Origin: Natronomonas salina
Lineage (GTDB): Archaea > Halobacteriota > Halobacteria > Halobacteriales > Haloarculaceae
Direction of reading: 5' to 3'
Length of the DNA: 64,000 nt
Assembly (NCBI RefSeq): GCF_013391105.1
Contig: NZ_CP058335.1
Coordinates: forward strand, 2,356,001 to 2,420,000
Part shown: piece by piece, positions 56,094-64,000 of the stretch
Numbering within the stretch: the stretch's first letter is position 1
How the letters are laid out: every line of letters begins with the position of its first letter
Program-made: the position numbers and the translations under genes
The notes under the pieces: generated by a model
Told to the model about the DNA's origin: nothing
Seen by the model: the letters and a program-made list of their open reading frames with translations, nothing else
The model's database searches: none

Positions 56094-56877
56094 GACCGCC
56101 CGCTACGAGGTCGAGGGGCGGCTGCGCGGGAGCGTCGTCCTCTCGGTCGGCATCGCGCTCCTCGGCGCGTTCTACGTCGCGATGTGGCCGTCGTTCGCCG
56201 ACGTGGACCTCGACCAGTTCCTCGAGGCGTGGCCGCCGGCGCTCCGGGAGCTCTTCGGCGTCGAGTCCCTCGCCAGCATCGAGGGGTTCCTCGCGACGGA
56301 GCTCTACCAGTTCGTCTGGGTGCTCCTGCTGGGGCTGTACGTCGCCTACAGCGCCGCCGGGCTGATCGCCGGCGACGTCGAGCGCCACCGGATGGACCTC
56401 CTGCTGTCGCTGCCAGTCACGCGGACGCGGCTCCTCTTCGAGAAGTTCGCGTCGCTGCTCGCGCCGATCCTCCTGGCCAACGTCGTCGTCCCGGTCGTCG
56501 TCCTCGGGAGCGTCCTCGCGATCGGCGAGACGATCGACGTCCCGGCGCTCGTCGCCGTCCACGTGCTGTCGGTCCCGTACCTGCTGGCCTGCGGCGCCAT
56601 CGGGCTCGTGCTGTCGGTGGTCTTCGACCGCGCGGACGTCGCCAACCGGCTCGCGCTCGGCGTCGTCTTCGGCCTCTTCCTCGTCCGGTCGGTGACCGCG
56701 GTCGCCGACGGCTACGAGTGGATCGGTCGGCTCAGCCCCACGGCGTACTACGACCCCACCGAGATCCTCGTCCACAACGAGTACGATCTGGTCGGTGCGG
56801 GCGTGCTGCTCGCCGCGACGGCCGTCCTGCTGCTGGTCGCGCGGTGGCAGTTCCGGCGGACGGACCTCGACGGGTGA
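56086..56877 (+). CDS. ABC-2 type permease
   Basis: A 263-residue membrane protein with about six hydrophobic helices (first at about 18-38, last at about 240-258). SAAGLIAGDVERHRMDLLLSLPVTRTRLLFEKF is a typical ABC-2 permease loop (GxxR/LLLSLPVTR type). It pairs with the upstream ATPase as the membrane half of an exporter. It is convergent with the SDR gene 10 bp away. Confidence 0.87.
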   Translation: MLETARYEVEGRLRGSVVLSVGIALLGAFYVAMWPSFADVDLDQFLEAWPPALRELFGVESLASIEGFLATELYQFVWVLLLGLYVAYSAAGLIAGDVERHRMDLLLSLPVTRTRLLFEKFASLLAPILLANVVVPVVVLGSVLAIGETIDVPALVAVHVLSVPYLLACGAIGLVLSVVFDRADVANRLALGVVFGLFLVRSVTAVADGYEWIGRLSPTAYYDPTEILVHNEYDLVGAGVLLAATAVLLLVARWQFRRTDLDG

Positions 56878-56887
56878 GGGACGGGGG

Positions 56888-57589
56888 CTACATCAGGTCG
56901 GCGCGGAACCGGTCGGGGAGGACGGCGAGGAACTTGGAGACGAGCCACCAGCGGCGGGTGACGTAGGCGACGTCCTTCTCCTTCTCGATGGCGCTGGCGA
57001 TCTGCCGGGCGGCCGTCTCCGGCGAGCACTCCCAGAAGCGGTCCGTCTCCGGGGACATCGGCGTGTCGACGAATCCCGGGCGGACGTCGGTCACGCTGAC
57101 GTCGACGGCGGACCGGTAGCGCAGCCCCTCGAGGTAGCGTGCGACGAAGGCCTTCGAGGCGCTGTAGGCGGGGAGCGTGGGACTGCCGACCTCGCCGGCG
57201 ACCGAGGAGATGCCGACGAGGTGGCCGCCGTCGGTCGCCTCGAAGTGCTCGACGGCGGCGGTCGCCAGCGCCGCGAACCCGCGGACGTTCACCTCGATTG
57301 TGTCCCGCTCCGCCGGCCACGAGAGGTCGGGATTGTACCGGCCGATGCCGGCCGAGAGGACGACGAGGTCGACGCCGCCCAGCGAGTCCACGAGGTCGTC
57401 GAACCGCTCGCGGGCGTCGTCCTCTGTGACGTCGATGGAGGCGACGTGGGCGCCGCCGACGTCCTCGCCGACGGCCTTCAGTCGCTCCGTCCGGCGGGCC
57501 GCCAGCCCGAGGTCGTAGTCGCGGGAGAGCTCCTTCGCCAGCGCGCGGCCGATACCCGAGGAGGCGCCGACGATGATGGCGTTCGGCAT
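56888..57589 (-). CDS. Short-chain dehydrogenase/reductase
   Basis: A 233-residue SDR. The cofactor motif is GASSGIGRAL (7-16). VLSAGIGRYN occupies the NNAG position in altered form; the catalytic Ser and Tyr-x-x-x-Lys (YSASKAFVARY) are present. The C-terminal hydrophobic tail (TRRWWLVSKFLAVLPDRF) suggests membrane association. Substrate is unknown. Confidence 0.87.
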   Translation of the reverse strand: MPNAIIVGASSGIGRALAKELSRDYDLGLAARRTERLKAVGEDVGGAHVASIDVTEDDARERFDDLVDSLGGVDLVVLSAGIGRYNPDLSWPAERDTIEVNVRGFAALATAAVEHFEATDGGHLVGISSVAGEVGSPTLPAYSASKAFVARYLEGLRYRSAVDVSVTDVRPGFVDTPMSPETDRFWECSPETAARQIASAIEKEKDVAYVTRRWWLVSKFLAVLPDRFRADLM

Positions 57590-57634
57590 ATACGACGGGG
57601 TGGCGGCGCGGTAGCATAAATCGGGCGACTGCGG

Positions 57635-58510
57635 CTACACGGTGATGGTGAGCCCGTCGTAGGCGAACCGGACGTCGTCGTACTCGGCCTCCAGGTCGCG
57701 GTAGTCGTCGTGGGTGCGCGCGTAGAGGTGCTCGATCTCGGTCAGGAGCGTCCGGTCGGGGTCGACGCGGTCGATCCGCGCCATCACCTCTGCGTGGGTG
57801 AGCTCGTCGCCCATGATGGTCTCGTCGACCGCGGTGAGGATGGACGTCCCGTCGGGCGTCTCCGGGAAGTAGCCGCACTCGAAGACCGCGAGGTCGACGT
57901 CGGCCGGGAGGCGGTCCTCGTCGAGGTAGCGGGCGTCGTCGACGGCCAGCAGGACCGTGGTCTCGCCCTGCCGCAGGACGAACGCCGTCGCGTCCGCGTC
58001 GCCGTCGCCGGACAGCGAGTAGGGGATGGCCTCGACGCGGGTGTCGCCGACCTCGAGGGGCTCCTCGTCGAGGAAGTGGGTGGCCGCGAAGCCGACGTCC
58101 TCGACGAAGTGCCGGAGCCCGGCGTAGACCTCGCAGGTGCGCTCGTAGACGCGGCGGGTCGTCACGAGCGTCGGCCGGTCGCTGCGGGCCGTCTCGACGA
58201 GGCCGTGGTCGGGGTCGTCGAACATCCGCGCCATCGACCGGGACTGGACCACCCGCAGCCCGGCGGAGTGGTCCGGGTGCCAGTGGGTGAGGAAGATGTA
58301 CTCGAGGTCCTCGATGGCCTCCCGCTCGAGGTTCTCGAAGACGAACTCGGGGGCGTCCACCATCGCCGACAGCTCCTCGACGTACAGCGAGTTGCCGTGG
58401 CGGGCGTGGGGGACTCCCACATCGCGGGCGCGCTCGCAGACCCGGCACCCGCAGGTCGGCGTCGGGATGGGGGAGTTGCCCCCGCTGCCGAGCACCGTGA
58501 ACGTGAGCAT
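57635..58510 (-). CDS. MBL-fold phosphodiesterase (PhnP/RNase Z-like)
   Basis: A 291-residue metallo-beta-lactamase protein. The zinc site is FLTHWHPDHSAG, with VLLAVDDARYL near the later ligand positions. The N-terminal CGCRVCERAR cysteine motif is the zinc-binding element seen in PhnP-type cyclic phosphate phosphodiesterases, which supports this subgroup rather than tRNase Z. No other phosphonate gene is nearby. The ATG at 58510 begins MLTFTVLGSGG; an ATG 15 bp upstream is less likely. Confidence 0.83.
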   Translation of the reverse strand: MLTFTVLGSGGNSPIPTPTCGCRVCERARDVGVPHARHGNSLYVEELSAMVDAPEFVFENLEREAIEDLEYIFLTHWHPDHSAGLRVVQSRSMARMFDDPDHGLVETARSDRPTLVTTRRVYERTCEVYAGLRHFVEDVGFAATHFLDEEPLEVGDTRVEAIPYSLSGDGDADATAFVLRQGETTVLLAVDDARYLDEDRLPADVDLAVFECGYFPETPDGTSILTAVDETIMGDELTHAEVMARIDRVDPDRTLLTEIEHLYARTHDDYRDLEAEYDDVRFAYDGLTITV

Positions 58511-58575
58511 GGGGGAGCGTCGCACCGCGCGTTCAAAAAGCCGCGCCCGGGGCCGACCGCGACCGCCGGCTACAC

Positions 58576-60447
58576 CTACTGCGGGACGACGGTGATCGTC
58601 TTCCCGCGGTCGATGGCCTGCTCGAGCTCCTCGGCGATGGCGGAGCCGCGGGAGACCTGGATCTCGCCGCCGCGGGAGACCGTCGCGGTGAAGAGGTAGT
58701 CGCCGTCGGCGCGGATCTCGACGGTGTCGCCGTGGTGGTCGCCGAGCGGGATGACGACGTGGCGGTTCGTCACCTCGGGCGTGACGACTTCACCGGGCTG
58801 TCCGCCGCCACCCGCAGCGCCTCCGCCGGCGTGCTGGCCGCCACCGCCGCTCCCCGACTTCCCGCCGGGCCGGTCGGAGAACGTCCGGACGTCGATCTCG
58901 ATGCCGAGGCGGTCCTCGATCTGGTTGATGCGGCCACCGTTCTTGCCGATGACGTAGGAGATGTCGTCGTCCTCGACCCAGACGACGGCGGTGTTGCCGC
59001 CCTTCAGGTCGACCTCGACGTGGCCGCGGGCCACCTGCCGGATCTCGCGTTCGATCTCCTGCTTGGCGACGCGCTCGATGCCGGAGTCGCCGCCGCCGTC
59101 CTCGGCGCCGTCGAGCGGCACCGTGACGACCTGGCGGTTGAACGTGTAGATCTCGTAGGCCGGCGTGCCGGTCTCGAAGTCCTCGATGACGATGACCGGG
59201 CGGGCGAGGTCCTCCTCGACGAGCCCGTGGGGGACCTTCACCTCCGTGGAGACGTCGTAGACGGTGTGGACCTCGCCGGCCTCGATGTAGACGACGGTGT
59301 CGACGACCTGCGGGATCATCCCGAGTTCGACGCGACCGACCAGCCGCTGGAGGGCGTCGATGGCGCGGGTGGCGTGGACGACGCCGATCATGCCGACGCC
59401 GGCCATCCGCATGTCCGCGAACGTCTCGAAGTCCGAGGTCTTCCGGACCTCGTCGTAGATGGTGTAGTCGGGCCGGACCATCAGCAGCGAGTCGGCGGTG
59501 TTCTCCATCGAGCCGCCGAGTTCGGTGTACTGGGTGATCTCCGGGCCGACCTGGAGGTCGCGGGGCTTCTCCATCGTCTTGACGGCGTAGCCGGAGTCGT
59601 TGAGGAACTCGGCGACGGCCTGGGCGAACGTCGACTTCCCGGCGCCCGGCGCCCCCGAGATGAGGACGCCGCGCTGGTGCTCGGTGAACCGCTCGCGGAG
59701 GGCGTCGGCGTTCTCGTAGTCGTCCAGCGTCGTCTTGACGATGGGCCGGACGGCGGTGACCTCGATGCCGTCGGAGAACGGCGGCTGGGCGATGGCGATC
59801 CGCATGTCGCGGAACTGGACGATGTCCATCCCGGGGTGTGAGAGCTCGACGAAGCCCTCCGAGGAGCCGCGGGCCGACTCGAGGACGTCGTTGGCGTACT
59901 CGCGCATCTCGGTCTCCGAGAGCGCGTCCTCGCCGATGTGCTCGTAGCGCATCTCGCCGATCTGTCCGCGCTTGGCCATCGGGGGGACCCCGGTCTTGAG
60001 GTGGACCGACATCGTCTCGCTGTCGAGGAACTCCTCGAGGGCCAGCGAGTCGACGTCGCGCTCCTTCGGCTCGATGTACTCGACGTCGAGGCCCTTCGCC
60101 TGCGCGACCTCGCTCTGGACGACGTCGCTGGTCAGCAGCGTCGCGCCGTACTCGTCGGCGAGGTCGCGGATGAGGGCGTCGATCTGGCCCTCGCCGGCCT
60201 CGCGCTTCTCGATGGCGTCGGGGCGGCGGCCGACGTACTCGACGGTGACCCGTCCATCGTCGGCGAGGTCGGCGAGGCGCTGGAGCTCCTCGAGGCCCTC
60301 CCAGCCGCTGTCGCGGCCGTCGTTGGCCTGGGCCTCCAGTTCGCCGACGACCGCCTCCGGAACGTACACCGTGCCGTCGAAGCCGCCGTCGACGCGCTCC
60401 GACACGCGGCCGTCGATGACCGCGCTCGTGTCCGGCAGAATCTCCAT
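58576..60447 (-). CDS. PIN domain - PilT-like ATPase - KH domain protein
   Basis: A 623-residue three-part protein. Residues about 1-130 form a PIN nuclease domain (LPDTSAVIDGRVSE, EGQIDALIRDLADEYGA, TSDVVQSEVA). Residues about 200-465 form a type II/IV secretion-like ATPase with Walker A SGAPGAGKST and Walker B-type TIYDEVR. A KH RNA-binding domain with GKNGGRINQIEDRLG follows, then a Gly-rich linker and a C-terminal beta domain. It is conserved across archaea and thought to act on RNA. The ATG at 60447 is set by the TATA box at 60471-60480. Confidence 0.9.
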   Translation of the reverse strand: MEILPDTSAVIDGRVSERVDGGFDGTVYVPEAVVGELEAQANDGRDSGWEGLEELQRLADLADDGRVTVEYVGRRPDAIEKREAGEGQIDALIRDLADEYGATLLTSDVVQSEVAQAKGLDVEYIEPKERDVDSLALEEFLDSETMSVHLKTGVPPMAKRGQIGEMRYEHIGEDALSETEMREYANDVLESARGSSEGFVELSHPGMDIVQFRDMRIAIAQPPFSDGIEVTAVRPIVKTTLDDYENADALRERFTEHQRGVLISGAPGAGKSTFAQAVAEFLNDSGYAVKTMEKPRDLQVGPEITQYTELGGSMENTADSLLMVRPDYTIYDEVRKTSDFETFADMRMAGVGMIGVVHATRAIDALQRLVGRVELGMIPQVVDTVVYIEAGEVHTVYDVSTEVKVPHGLVEEDLARPVIVIEDFETGTPAYEIYTFNRQVVTVPLDGAEDGGGDSGIERVAKQEIEREIRQVARGHVEVDLKGGNTAVVWVEDDDISYVIGKNGGRINQIEDRLGIEIDVRTFSDRPGGKSGSGGGGQHAGGGAAGGGGQPGEVVTPEVTNRHVVIPLGDHHGDTVEIRADGDYLFTATVSRGGEIQVSRGSAIAEELEQAIDRGKTITVVPQ

Positions 60448-60470
60448 ACCCGGATTTCGGCGCCGAGGCG

Positions 60471-60480
60471 TATAAATACC
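60471..60480 (-). promoter_or_regulatory. TATA box of the PIN-ATPase-KH gene
   Basis: GGTATTTATA on the minus strand, about 27 bp upstream of the ATG at 60447, which argues against any of the further-upstream in-frame starts. Confidence 0.6.
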
Positions 60481-60510
60481 GTGAAGGGCGCCTCCAGTCG
60501 GCATCGAGGC

Positions 60511-60540
60511 CGGCGGCGCCCGGCGGCGCCCGGCGGCGCC
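60511..60540. repeat. Three perfect tandem copies of a 10-bp unit
   Basis: CGGCGGCGCC is repeated exactly three times between two divergent genes, between the PIN-ATPase-KH TATA box and the M20 start. It probably reflects replication slippage in G+C-rich DNA. Confidence 0.7.
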
Positions 60541-60584
60541 CGACCGCCCCGGACGCTCAAGCCGCCGGCCCCCCAAGGCACGCC

Positions 60585-61670
60585 ATGAGCGTCACCGACC
60601 TCGCCCGGGAGCTCGTCGCCGTCCCGAGCCACGAGGACGAATCGGCCGCCGGCGACCTCGTCGAGGACTGGCTCGCCGACGAGACCGACGGCAGCGTCGA
60701 ACGGGACGGCGCCGGGAACGTCGTCGCCCGCCGGAACGCCGGCGCGGACCGGTCGCTGGCCCTCGTCGGCCACCACGACGTCGTCCCGCCGGACGACGAC
60801 CAGATCGAGGACGGCGACTACGTCGTGGCGGAGCGCGACGGTCGCCTCTACGGCCGCGGGACGGCCGACATGAAGGGCAGCGTCGCGGCCGCGATGGTCG
60901 CGTTCCGCGACGCCGACGTCCACCCCGGGACCGAACTGGTCTTCGTCTCCTTCGCCGGCGAGGAGTCCGGCGGCGTCGGCTGCCGGGCCGCCATCGACGA
61001 CGGCTTCGCGCCCGACTACGCGGTCGTCGGCGAGGGGTCGACGAGCTACTCGGCCGAGGGCGTCACGGACGTCGCCGTCGCCCACAAGGGCCGCCGCGGC
61101 TCGACGGTCCTCGCCGAGGGGGCGTCCTCGCATGCCAGCGAACCCGAAGCCGGCGAGAACGCCATCTACCGCGCCGCGGACGCCGTCGACGTGGTCCGGG
61201 ACCTCGACGCGCCGGAGACCGAGGTCCTCGGCCACCACCTGGGGGGCAGCGTCGTCGTCACGGAAATCGACGGCGGCAGCGCCTGGAACGTCGTCCCGGA
61301 GCGCTGCGAGTTCACCGTCGACGAGCGGACCGTCCCCGGCGAGCGCGCCGCCCTCGAGCGGGCGGAATCCGTCGAGGGCGTGACCTGGGAGGTCGACCAG
61401 GACCTGCCGCCGATGGCCTGCGACGATCCCGACTTCGCCGAGGCGGTGGTCGACGCCGCCGCGGCGTCCCAGGACGGCGACCCCCGGCAGGTCGTCAAAC
61501 CCCACGCCACCGACGCCGGGTGGCTGGCCGACCGCGCCGGCACGACGTGCGTCGTCTGCGGCGCCGCAGAACCGGGCGAGGCCCACACCGCTGACGAGAG
61601 CGTCTCGCTCGAGGTGATCGAGCGCTGCGCGGCGCTCTACCGCCGGGTGGCGGAGGCGGACCTCGACTGA
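60585..61670 (+). CDS. M20-family amidohydrolase, possibly amino-acid biosynthetic deacylase
   Basis: A 361-residue M20 metallopeptidase. Metal and catalytic residues: His and Asp in VGHHDVVP, Asp in GRGTADMKGSVAAAM, the Glu pair in SFAGEESGGVG, and the conserved HASEPEAGENAIYRAADAV dimerisation-side motif. HATDAGWLADRAG follows. Sequence and size fit LysK/ArgE/DapE-type enzymes, such as an N2-acyl-ornithine or -lysine hydrolase. No lysW or arg cluster is nearby, so a precise role cannot be given. Confidence 0.87.
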   Translation: MSVTDLARELVAVPSHEDESAAGDLVEDWLADETDGSVERDGAGNVVARRNAGADRSLALVGHHDVVPPDDDQIEDGDYVVAERDGRLYGRGTADMKGSVAAAMVAFRDADVHPGTELVFVSFAGEESGGVGCRAAIDDGFAPDYAVVGEGSTSYSAEGVTDVAVAHKGRRGSTVLAEGASSHASEPEAGENAIYRAADAVDVVRDLDAPETEVLGHHLGGSVVVTEIDGGSAWNVVPERCEFTVDERTVPGERAALERAESVEGVTWEVDQDLPPMACDDPDFAEAVVDAAAASQDGDPRQVVKPHATDAGWLADRAGTTCVVCGAAEPGEAHTADESVSLEVIERCAALYRRVAEADLD

Positions 61671-61724
61671 CCGAACCGGCCCCTATCCGTGGGTTCTTGT
61701 CCCCCCGGTCCCGCAATATCTGCC

Positions 61725-63227
61725 ATGGCAACCGAGCAATCGTCGGTCCCCGACGCCTACGACGACCTGCTGGAGCAGTACCGACGAGCCACGTACCTCG
61801 GCGACGCGAACATGGTCCTCTCGTGGGACCAGGAAGTGATGATGCCCGAGGGCGGCACGCCCGCCCGGTCGAAACAGCGCGGCGCGATCTCCGCGGTGCA
61901 GCACGACCTGCTCGTCGACGACGACGTCGGCGACTGGCTCGACGAACTCGCCGGCGCCGACCTCCCCGACGACGAGTCGGCCGTCGTCCGCGAGATCCGC
62001 CGGCAGTACGAGCGGAAGACCCGCGTCCCGACTGACCTCGTCGAGGAGATCAGCGAGGCCACCTCGGACGCCCACCCCGTCTGGCAGGAGGCCCGCGAGA
62101 ACGACGACTGGGAGACCTTCGCCCCGACCGTCGAGCGCCTGCTCGACCTCAAGCGGGAGTACGCCGAGCACATCGACCCCGACGCCGACCCCTACGCGGT
62201 CCTCTTCGCGGACTACGAGCCCTACATCGACCTCGAGACCGCCGAGCGCGTCCTCGAGCGCCTCCGCGAGGGGCTCGTCCCGCTCATCGACGCCATCCGC
62301 GAGTCCGACGCCGACCTCTACGAGGTCGACGGCACCTTCCCCGAGGACCGGCAGCTCGAGCTCTCCCGGGAGGCCCTCGAGACGCTGGGCTACGACTTCG
62401 AGCACGGGCGCCTCGACACCGCGCCGCACCCCTTCTCCTCGGGCACGCAATTCGACGCCCGGGTGACGACCCGCTTCGACGAGTCCGACCCCCTCGACTC
62501 GCTGGGGTCGACGATCCACGAGTTCGGCCACGCGACCTACACCCAGGGGCTCCGGCAGGACGAGTACGGCACGCCCCTCGGCGAGCACCGCGGCCTGACG
62601 GTCCACGAGTCCCAGTCGCGGCTCTGGGAGAACCACGTCGGCCGCACCCGCGCCTTCTGGGACCTGTTCGTCCCCCGGTTCAACGAGCAGCACGGCACCG
62701 ACCTCACCCCGGAGCAGGCCTACGAGGCCGCCAACCAGGTGTACGAGGACAACCTCATCCGCGTCGAGGCGGACGAGCTCACCTACCACCTCCACATCAT
62801 CCTCCGGTTCGAGATCGAGCGCGACCTCCTGGCCGGCGACCTCGACGTCGAGGAGGTGCCGGCGGTCTGGAACGACAAGATGGAGGAGTACCTCGGCGTC
62901 CGTCCCGACACCGACGCCAACGGCTGCCTGCAGGACATCCACTGGAGCCACGGCTCCTTCGGCTACTTCCCGACCTACTCGCTGGGAAGCGTCCTCGCCG
63001 CCCAGCTCGACGCCGCCGCGCGCGAGGACCTCTCGCTCGACGAGCAGGTCCGCGACGGCGAGTTCGACCCGCTCCACGAGTGGCTCACCGAGAACGTCCA
63101 CCGCCACGGCCAGCGCTACACCACCGACGAACTCGTCGAGGAGGCCACCGGGGAGTCCTACACCGCCGACTACTTCCTGGAGTACGCCAAGTCGAAGTTC
63201 GGCGACCTGTACGACCTCGACGTGTAG
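61725..63227 (+). CDS. M32-family metallocarboxypeptidase (Taq type)
   Basis: A 500-residue zinc carboxypeptidase removing C-terminal amino acids from peptides. The HEFGH zinc motif lies at 265-269 (IHEFGHATYTQGL), with GLTVHESQSRLWENHVGR as the third-ligand segment (Glu). WSHGSFGYFPTYSLG and the N-terminal GDANMVLSWDQEVMMPEGG are family blocks. The ATG at 61725 (MATEQSSVPD) was chosen; an upstream in-frame start would add 12 Pro-rich residues. It shares direction with the M20 gene 54 bp earlier. Confidence 0.93.
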   Translation: MATEQSSVPDAYDDLLEQYRRATYLGDANMVLSWDQEVMMPEGGTPARSKQRGAISAVQHDLLVDDDVGDWLDELAGADLPDDESAVVREIRRQYERKTRVPTDLVEEISEATSDAHPVWQEARENDDWETFAPTVERLLDLKREYAEHIDPDADPYAVLFADYEPYIDLETAERVLERLREGLVPLIDAIRESDADLYEVDGTFPEDRQLELSREALETLGYDFEHGRLDTAPHPFSSGTQFDARVTTRFDESDPLDSLGSTIHEFGHATYTQGLRQDEYGTPLGEHRGLTVHESQSRLWENHVGRTRAFWDLFVPRFNEQHGTDLTPEQAYEAANQVYEDNLIRVEADELTYHLHIILRFEIERDLLAGDLDVEEVPAVWNDKMEEYLGVRPDTDANGCLQDIHWSHGSFGYFPTYSLGSVLAAQLDAAAREDLSLDEQVRDGEFDPLHEWLTENVHRHGQRYTTDELVEEATGESYTADYFLEYAKSKFGDLYDLDV

Positions 63228-63337
63228 GTCCTTCGTGGTATTCGCGGTCGAGGCCGTCGACACGCTCGGCCGACTGGCCGAGTGTTATAGTCGACACGGA
63301 CACTGCATTTATCGCCGCGGCGGCCCAGGGTACGGCC

Positions 63338-63718
63338 ATGGAACCCGAACCGGACCCTGCGCGGTTCCGGAATCTGATGCTGGACTCGGAGCCGGGCTGT
63401 GAGGAGGTGCTGCGGTGCGTCTTCGGCATCCAGGAGCACGAAGCACGGCTCTACATGGAGCTGCTGGAGGCGCCGGACAGCACGGTCGCCGAACTCGCCG
63501 AGGTCGTCGACCGCGACCGGAGCAACGTCAACCGGGGGCTGACGACGCTGCTGGAGAAGGACCTGGTGAATCGCCGCCGCCGGCTGCTCGACAGCGGCGG
63601 GCACGTCTACCAGTACCGGGCGACGCCAGAGGAGGAGGCCCGCGAGATGATGCACGCGACGCTCGACGAGTGGACGGCGTTCGTCCACGAGCGGATCGAC
63701 GAGTTCCCGCAGCGGTAG
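63338..63718 (+). CDS. TrmB-type winged helix transcriptional regulator
   Basis: A 126-residue DNA-binding protein. The winged helix (about 25-95) includes ARLYMELLEAPDSTVAELAEVV and the recognition helix DRSNVNRGLTTLLEKDLV, the spacing of the archaeal TrmB/MarR-like group. It lacks the sugar-binding domain of full-length TrmB. A C-terminal helix completes the dimerisation face. A TATA-like CATTTATCG near 63306 supports the ATG at 63338. It abuts the small gene on the opposite strand. Targets are unknown. Confidence 0.85.
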   Translation: MEPEPDPARFRNLMLDSEPGCEEVLRCVFGIQEHEARLYMELLEAPDSTVAELAEVVDRDRSNVNRGLTTLLEKDLVNRRRRLLDSGGHVYQYRATPEEEAREMMHATLDEWTAFVHERIDEFPQR

Positions 63719-63892
63719 TCACTCCAGCGCGTCGACGCCGACGGCCCCGTCGGACTGGAGCCAGGCGTTGTGGTTCTCGACGTCGTAGATGACGACCTCG
63801 CCGTTCGCGAGGTCGAGGTCCGCACACCGGCGCTTCCGGGCCGGGAGGCTGTCGTCGGCATCGTCGGAGCGGTCTTCGAGTGGCGCTGGCAT
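63719..63892 (-). CDS. 57-residue haloarchaeal protein (DUF7331-like)
   Basis: The protein starts MPAPLEDRSDDADDS and ends in a conserved block GEVVIYDVENHNAWLQSDGAV. That VIYD-ENxxAWxQSD pattern is familiar from a haloarchaeal small-protein family (DUF7331, from memory). It has one Cys. A strong TATA box (GTTTAACAATACC, minus strand, about 63938-63951) supports the ATG at 63892. Its stop touches the stop of the HTH gene. Function unknown. Confidence 0.78.
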   Translation of the reverse strand: MPAPLEDRSDDADDSLPARKRRCADLDLANGEVVIYDVENHNAWLQSDGAVGVDALE

Positions 63893-64000
63893 GTGTTGTC
63901 AGAGAGCGGTTTCGCCCTACGAGAGGCCGTTGGCGTCGGGTATTGTTAAACGTTATCACGTGTCATACGCGCGTCGGACAGATTTGCCAGCCGTGAAGTG

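Noticed and set aside
58576-60447. VapC toxin of a toxin-antitoxin pair
   Set aside because: There is a PIN domain, but it is fused to an ATPase and a KH domain in one long protein, and no antitoxin gene is adjacent.
61690-61722. tRNA 3' half-like sequence before the M32 peptidase
   Set aside because: GGGTTCTTGTCCCCCCGGTCCC resembles a T-arm plus acceptor strand, but the loop does not match TTCNANN and no other tRNA part is nearby.

Overview
This window comes from a halophilic archaeon (class Halobacteria). The DNA is very G+C rich and the third codon position is almost always G or C. The predicted proteins are strongly acidic, with long Asp/Glu linkers. Many genes have an archaeal TATA box about 25 bp before the start codon, as expected for leaderless transcripts. 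The gene set is also haloarchaeal: family D DNA polymerase, Hel308, Cgi121, a class III PHA synthase with PhaE, Tat-exported proteins, and many small haloarchaea-only proteins. The genus cannot be fixed from sequence alone. The window is chromosomal and mostly housekeeping. I found no CRISPR array, no intact IS and no defence island.

Layout. 1-4.9 kb: replication and export genes (PolD large subunit cut by the window edge, a PPC/DUF296 protein, PolD small subunit, signal peptidase Sec11). 4.9-8.3 kb: a polyhydroxyalkanoate locus (phaC, phaE, an AbrB-type PhaR-like gene, and a divergent MaoC hydratase). 8.3-16 kb: hydrolase, DUF5789-like protein, cgi121-hel308, a membrane protein and a Tat-exported penicillin acylase. 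16-22.7 kb: ferredoxin, malate dehydrogenase, an MFS transporter, uvrB, a membrane protein and serB. 22.9-26.8 kb: a methionine operon with metX between two O-acetylhomoserine sulfhydrylase genes. 27-35 kb: 6-phosphogluconate dehydrogenase, an exported hydrolase, valS with a structured leader, an aldo/keto reductase and a HAD phosphatase. 35-45.4 kb: ROK kinase, beta-CASP nuclease, msrB, thioesterase, a second MFS transporter, a nicotinamidase-like hydrolase, a surface protease, nicotinate phosphoribosyltransferase and an ACR3/bile-acid-type transporter. 45.4-52.5 kb: NmrA-like protein, RNase P RNA, a matrixin-like lipoprotein, an M29 aminopeptidase and a siroheme nitrite/sulfite reductase. 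52.7-64 kb: small proteins, a nucleoside phosphorylase, tRNA-Lys with an att-like duplication, an ABC exporter, SDR, a PhnP-like hydrolase, a PIN-ATPase-KH protein, M20 and M32 peptidases and an HTH regulator.

How the genes work together. PhaJ would supply (R)-3-hydroxyacyl-CoA to the PhaE/PhaC synthase, with the PhaR-like protein as likely repressor or granule protein acting at a palindrome in the shared intergenic region. MetX makes O-acetylhomoserine, which the two flanking MetY enzymes sulfhydrylate. The nicotinamidase-like hydrolase and nicotinate phosphoribosyltransferase could form an NAD salvage pair.

The least explained signals are non-coding. (1) Two copies of a roughly 180-245 bp element sit directly after the stop codons of two unrelated minus-strand genes; their constant blocks are separated by hairpins whose stems differ in sequence yet stay paired, which suggests a structured RNA. 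(2) Two 23-bp arms resembling haloarchaeal origin recognition boxes lie inverted inside the PolD small-subunit gene, with a looser single copy near 27.15 kb. (3) The valS leader has an 11-bp perfect closing stem. (4) A 23-bp copy of the 3' end of tRNA-Lys lies about 190 bp downstream of it.
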